This document shows positions 61,885-64,000 of a stretch of DNA of 64,000 nt, one piece after another. The position numbers were made by a program, and so were the translations under genes. Each line of letters begins with the position of its first letter. Position 1 is the first letter of the stretch. Under the pieces are notes generated by a model that saw only the letters and a list, made by a program, of their open reading frames with translations, had not been told where the DNA came from and did not search any database. Source of the DNA: Doris montereyensis (taxonomy: Eukaryota; Mollusca; Gastropoda; Nudibranchia; Dorididae); contig JAXRKP010000876.1 of NCBI GenBank assembly GCA_037039925.1, forward strand, positions 1-64,000, written 5' to 3'.

Positions 61885-62112
61885 TCACACTTTGTCGACC
61901 CTGCTGATCCCATGGCCCATGCACAAAGTATTGAAGTGTTTTGGTCTCATGCAAAGGAGAAGATCAAGCGAATGCATGGCACATCTCGCAATCACTTCAT
62001 CGGCTGCCTACGGGAGTTTGAATGAAGGTGGAGAAACGACACATTTGCTTCATCTGGCGGAAACACATTTGGGAAAATTCTAAATGAAATTAAAGTGCAA
62101 TACCCTGTGTAA
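61885..62112 (+). pseudogene. Merlin/ISXO2-like DDE transposase C-terminal remnant
   Basis: One frame from about 61897 to a TAA at 62110 reads AHAQSIEVFWSHAKEKIKRM, GTSRNHFIGCLREFE, a TGA, RWRNDTF and FGKILNEIKVQYPV. The HxxxIExxWxxxK...YLxEFxWR...F.IL..I...YP pattern is the end of the ISXO2-like (IS1595/Merlin) transposase domain. The conserved Glu of the SIE motif would be the last catalytic acid of a DDE triad. The N-terminal part is absent and one in-frame stop interrupts it. Confidence 0.72.
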
Positions 62113-64000
62113 CTTTTCTTGAACTTGAAGAAATAAATATTTTTTTGGAAAACAAAACATTTTTTATGTTATTCTTAAAAAATCTTATTTTTAAGTTTAA
62201 ATAAATCTTGGAAAAAAAAATAATTTATGACCTTAAACTCCGAGATAAAGTCAAAGAGAGGAAGAAAATAAAATAAAGAGATAAATCCAGTGGGAGGAGC
62301 TACGCTATGTTCAATGTGGGTCAATCAAAGATTGTGTGACAGTATTGCAACAACGGATGGGACTGAAGACTGTGACGACAGTGGCCAGAACATGAGCAGT
62401 TCAATGAGTGAGTGAGAGGAGTGACGATAGACTGACTGACTGATGAACACGAGCAGTTCAAATGTAACAATGACAAGGGACCGTACCAAGACTAATCGGA
62501 CTGAGACTGAAACCAACCATGAAGTTCGAGGAAGCATTGGACTATGGAGATATGTTGTTACCGAGAAGTGCAGGTGTCTCGTTTAGATATATGAACATTT
62601 TTCGTAAACGTTTTACCGGTCCATGTTACCTAATTTGTATAATATAAACAGTTCGCAGCTTGTGTATAATGATTGATTGACGTTGTGTAAATGACAATAA
62701 ATTGTTGGAAAATTTTATGTGTGGTACAATATACTTAATAGCTCACAAAGAAAAAGAGAAGTCCAATGGCTGAAATTTTGTTAAAAGATTTTTTAAATCC
62801 TACAAAAGGAAATTTGTTGTGTTCTTTCCCTTGGGTCCCTATCACGTGTGCAGTCTAAGTAACAGGTATTATAAAAATTGTTATGGATAATGTGAGTAAA
62901 CTGGGGGGGGGGGGAAGTCTATCAACCATCCCTTACCCTTCTCCCTTAAACTAAAATAGAAGCTTCCCCTCAACAAACCCCCACCACACCCCACAGGGCC
63001 GCTTACCCCCCCCCTCCCCATCCGAGGCAAGCGTGGGTCGCCAGGAAATGCATAGCAATAGGGGTAAACATATATATGTGTTTTAGTGTTAACCATTTAT
63101 CAACCATCCCTTAACCTTTTTAATTCTGACCTCAATATCAATCGATAATCTCATTCTATGGTGTACAAGGCTTTCACACTTGGCACTAAAAATGTTCTCG
63201 CCCACTGATGAGTCTGCGCGCTTGACCACAAATTTCCTGTGATTAGTGTGATGGTTTTTTTTTATCTCTGTTTAGTTAAGTGATGTAGCAGGCAATTCAT
63301 TTTGTTATTGTTATTGTCATCGTGTTAAGATTGCATTGTTTACCAACAGTAACATCTATTACAGCCTACTTTTATTGAACATGACATGGAATAATACTGG
63401 AGTTGGCCCACAACTAATGAAGAGGAATATGAAAGGTCTAATACTAAAAGGTTTATATAGAAAACAGGTCAGGACTGAGAGATCTTCCGTGTGCCCAACC
63501 TTCATTATAAGCAACAAGGAGACATAGAAACAAACAAACACTAAACAATGCTGAACGAAACTAATCGAGCCAATGGTGCAACGACCCATCACAAGCAATT
63601 TCCATCAACAGAGCAAGCTTCATAACAACAAAAAGAAAGAGACAAAAACAAAGAAGAAAACGAAACAACTGCCATACGGAGAGAGAGGAGGGGGAGAGAA
63701 AGGGAGAGAGAAAGAGGAAAAGGAGAGATAAAGAGTAGGAGCAAGATAAAGAAAGACGGATAGAAAGGAGGGATAAAATGAGAGAGAGTGTGTGTGAGAG
63801 AGAGAGAGATGAGGTAACATACAGATGGAGGGGGAGGGTACCACGTGGCTGCATGATCAGGCTTTACCCCAGTCGTTCAATAATAGCGTGGCTGGCTGTG
63901 TCGAATATTATGTAGTAGAGTTTCAATGAATAACATTTATTTTTATTTCTAAAGGAATCATTTTCATCCTCACATCTAAATAAAATGATGGAACAATAAT
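62113..64000. other. EEFSEC intron 1 continued, no exon found
   Basis: Scanned for the next EEFSEC exon (expected to encode IIDLMMLVID) and did not find it. Contains a G run (62904-62915), a C-rich stretch (62960-63025), and GA-rich sequence (63680-63810). Small open frames have no recognisable motifs. Confidence 0.5.

Overview
The window is nuclear DNA of an animal. The protein homologies, the retroelement and SINE content and the very high tandem-repeat load suggest a marine mollusc, though no sequence here fixes the species. Two protein-coding genes are recognisable, arranged head to head at the right end. (1) On the minus strand, about 60.36 kb down to 24.79 kb, lies a TNNI3K-type gene: N-terminal myristoylation signal, ankyrin repeats, tyrosine-kinase-like kinase domain and conserved C-terminal tail. 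I located 21 coding exons by splice sites and reading phase. (2) On the plus strand, the first coding exon of EEFSEC (selenocysteine-specific elongation factor) starts at 61365 and the rest lies beyond the window. About 1 kb separates the two start codons, so they probably share a bidirectional promoter.

Layout: 1-24.6 kb is gene-free and packed with minisatellites, CT/GA tracts and broken retroelements: a jockey/L2-like RT tail at 1.7-2.0 kb, a scrambled RTE-like element at 8.6-10.97 kb, a non-LTR 3' end at 18.8-19.1 kb and an RT tail with an internal 55-bp array at 19.8-20.9 kb. From 24.8 to 60.4 kb, the TNNI3K introns each carry their own minisatellite family, plus SINEs and further retroelement pieces (58.9-59.9 kb). 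The start of EEFSEC intron 1 (61.65-64 kb) holds a Merlin/ISXO2-like transposase remnant.

Two themes stand out. First, some tandem arrays grew out of coding or splice-site sequence: copies of a kinase exon's acceptor and first codons at 35.3-35.64 kb, copies of an ankyrin exon's donor end at 50.4-50.6 kb, an array whose unit contains the donor of the DFG exon at 33.1-35.1 kb, and a retrotransposon-derived array at 20.2-20.7 kb. Second, about half of the TNNI3K exons carry one- or two-base indels, several in homopolymers, and one exon (28.2-28.35 kb) is interleaved with pieces of both flanking minisatellites. This could be consensus or assembly error in a repeat-choked locus or real decay. The sequence alone cannot decide, but clean phase continuity and conserved protein favour a functional gene with sequence errors.

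Most long open frames in this window come from simple repeats and are not genes.
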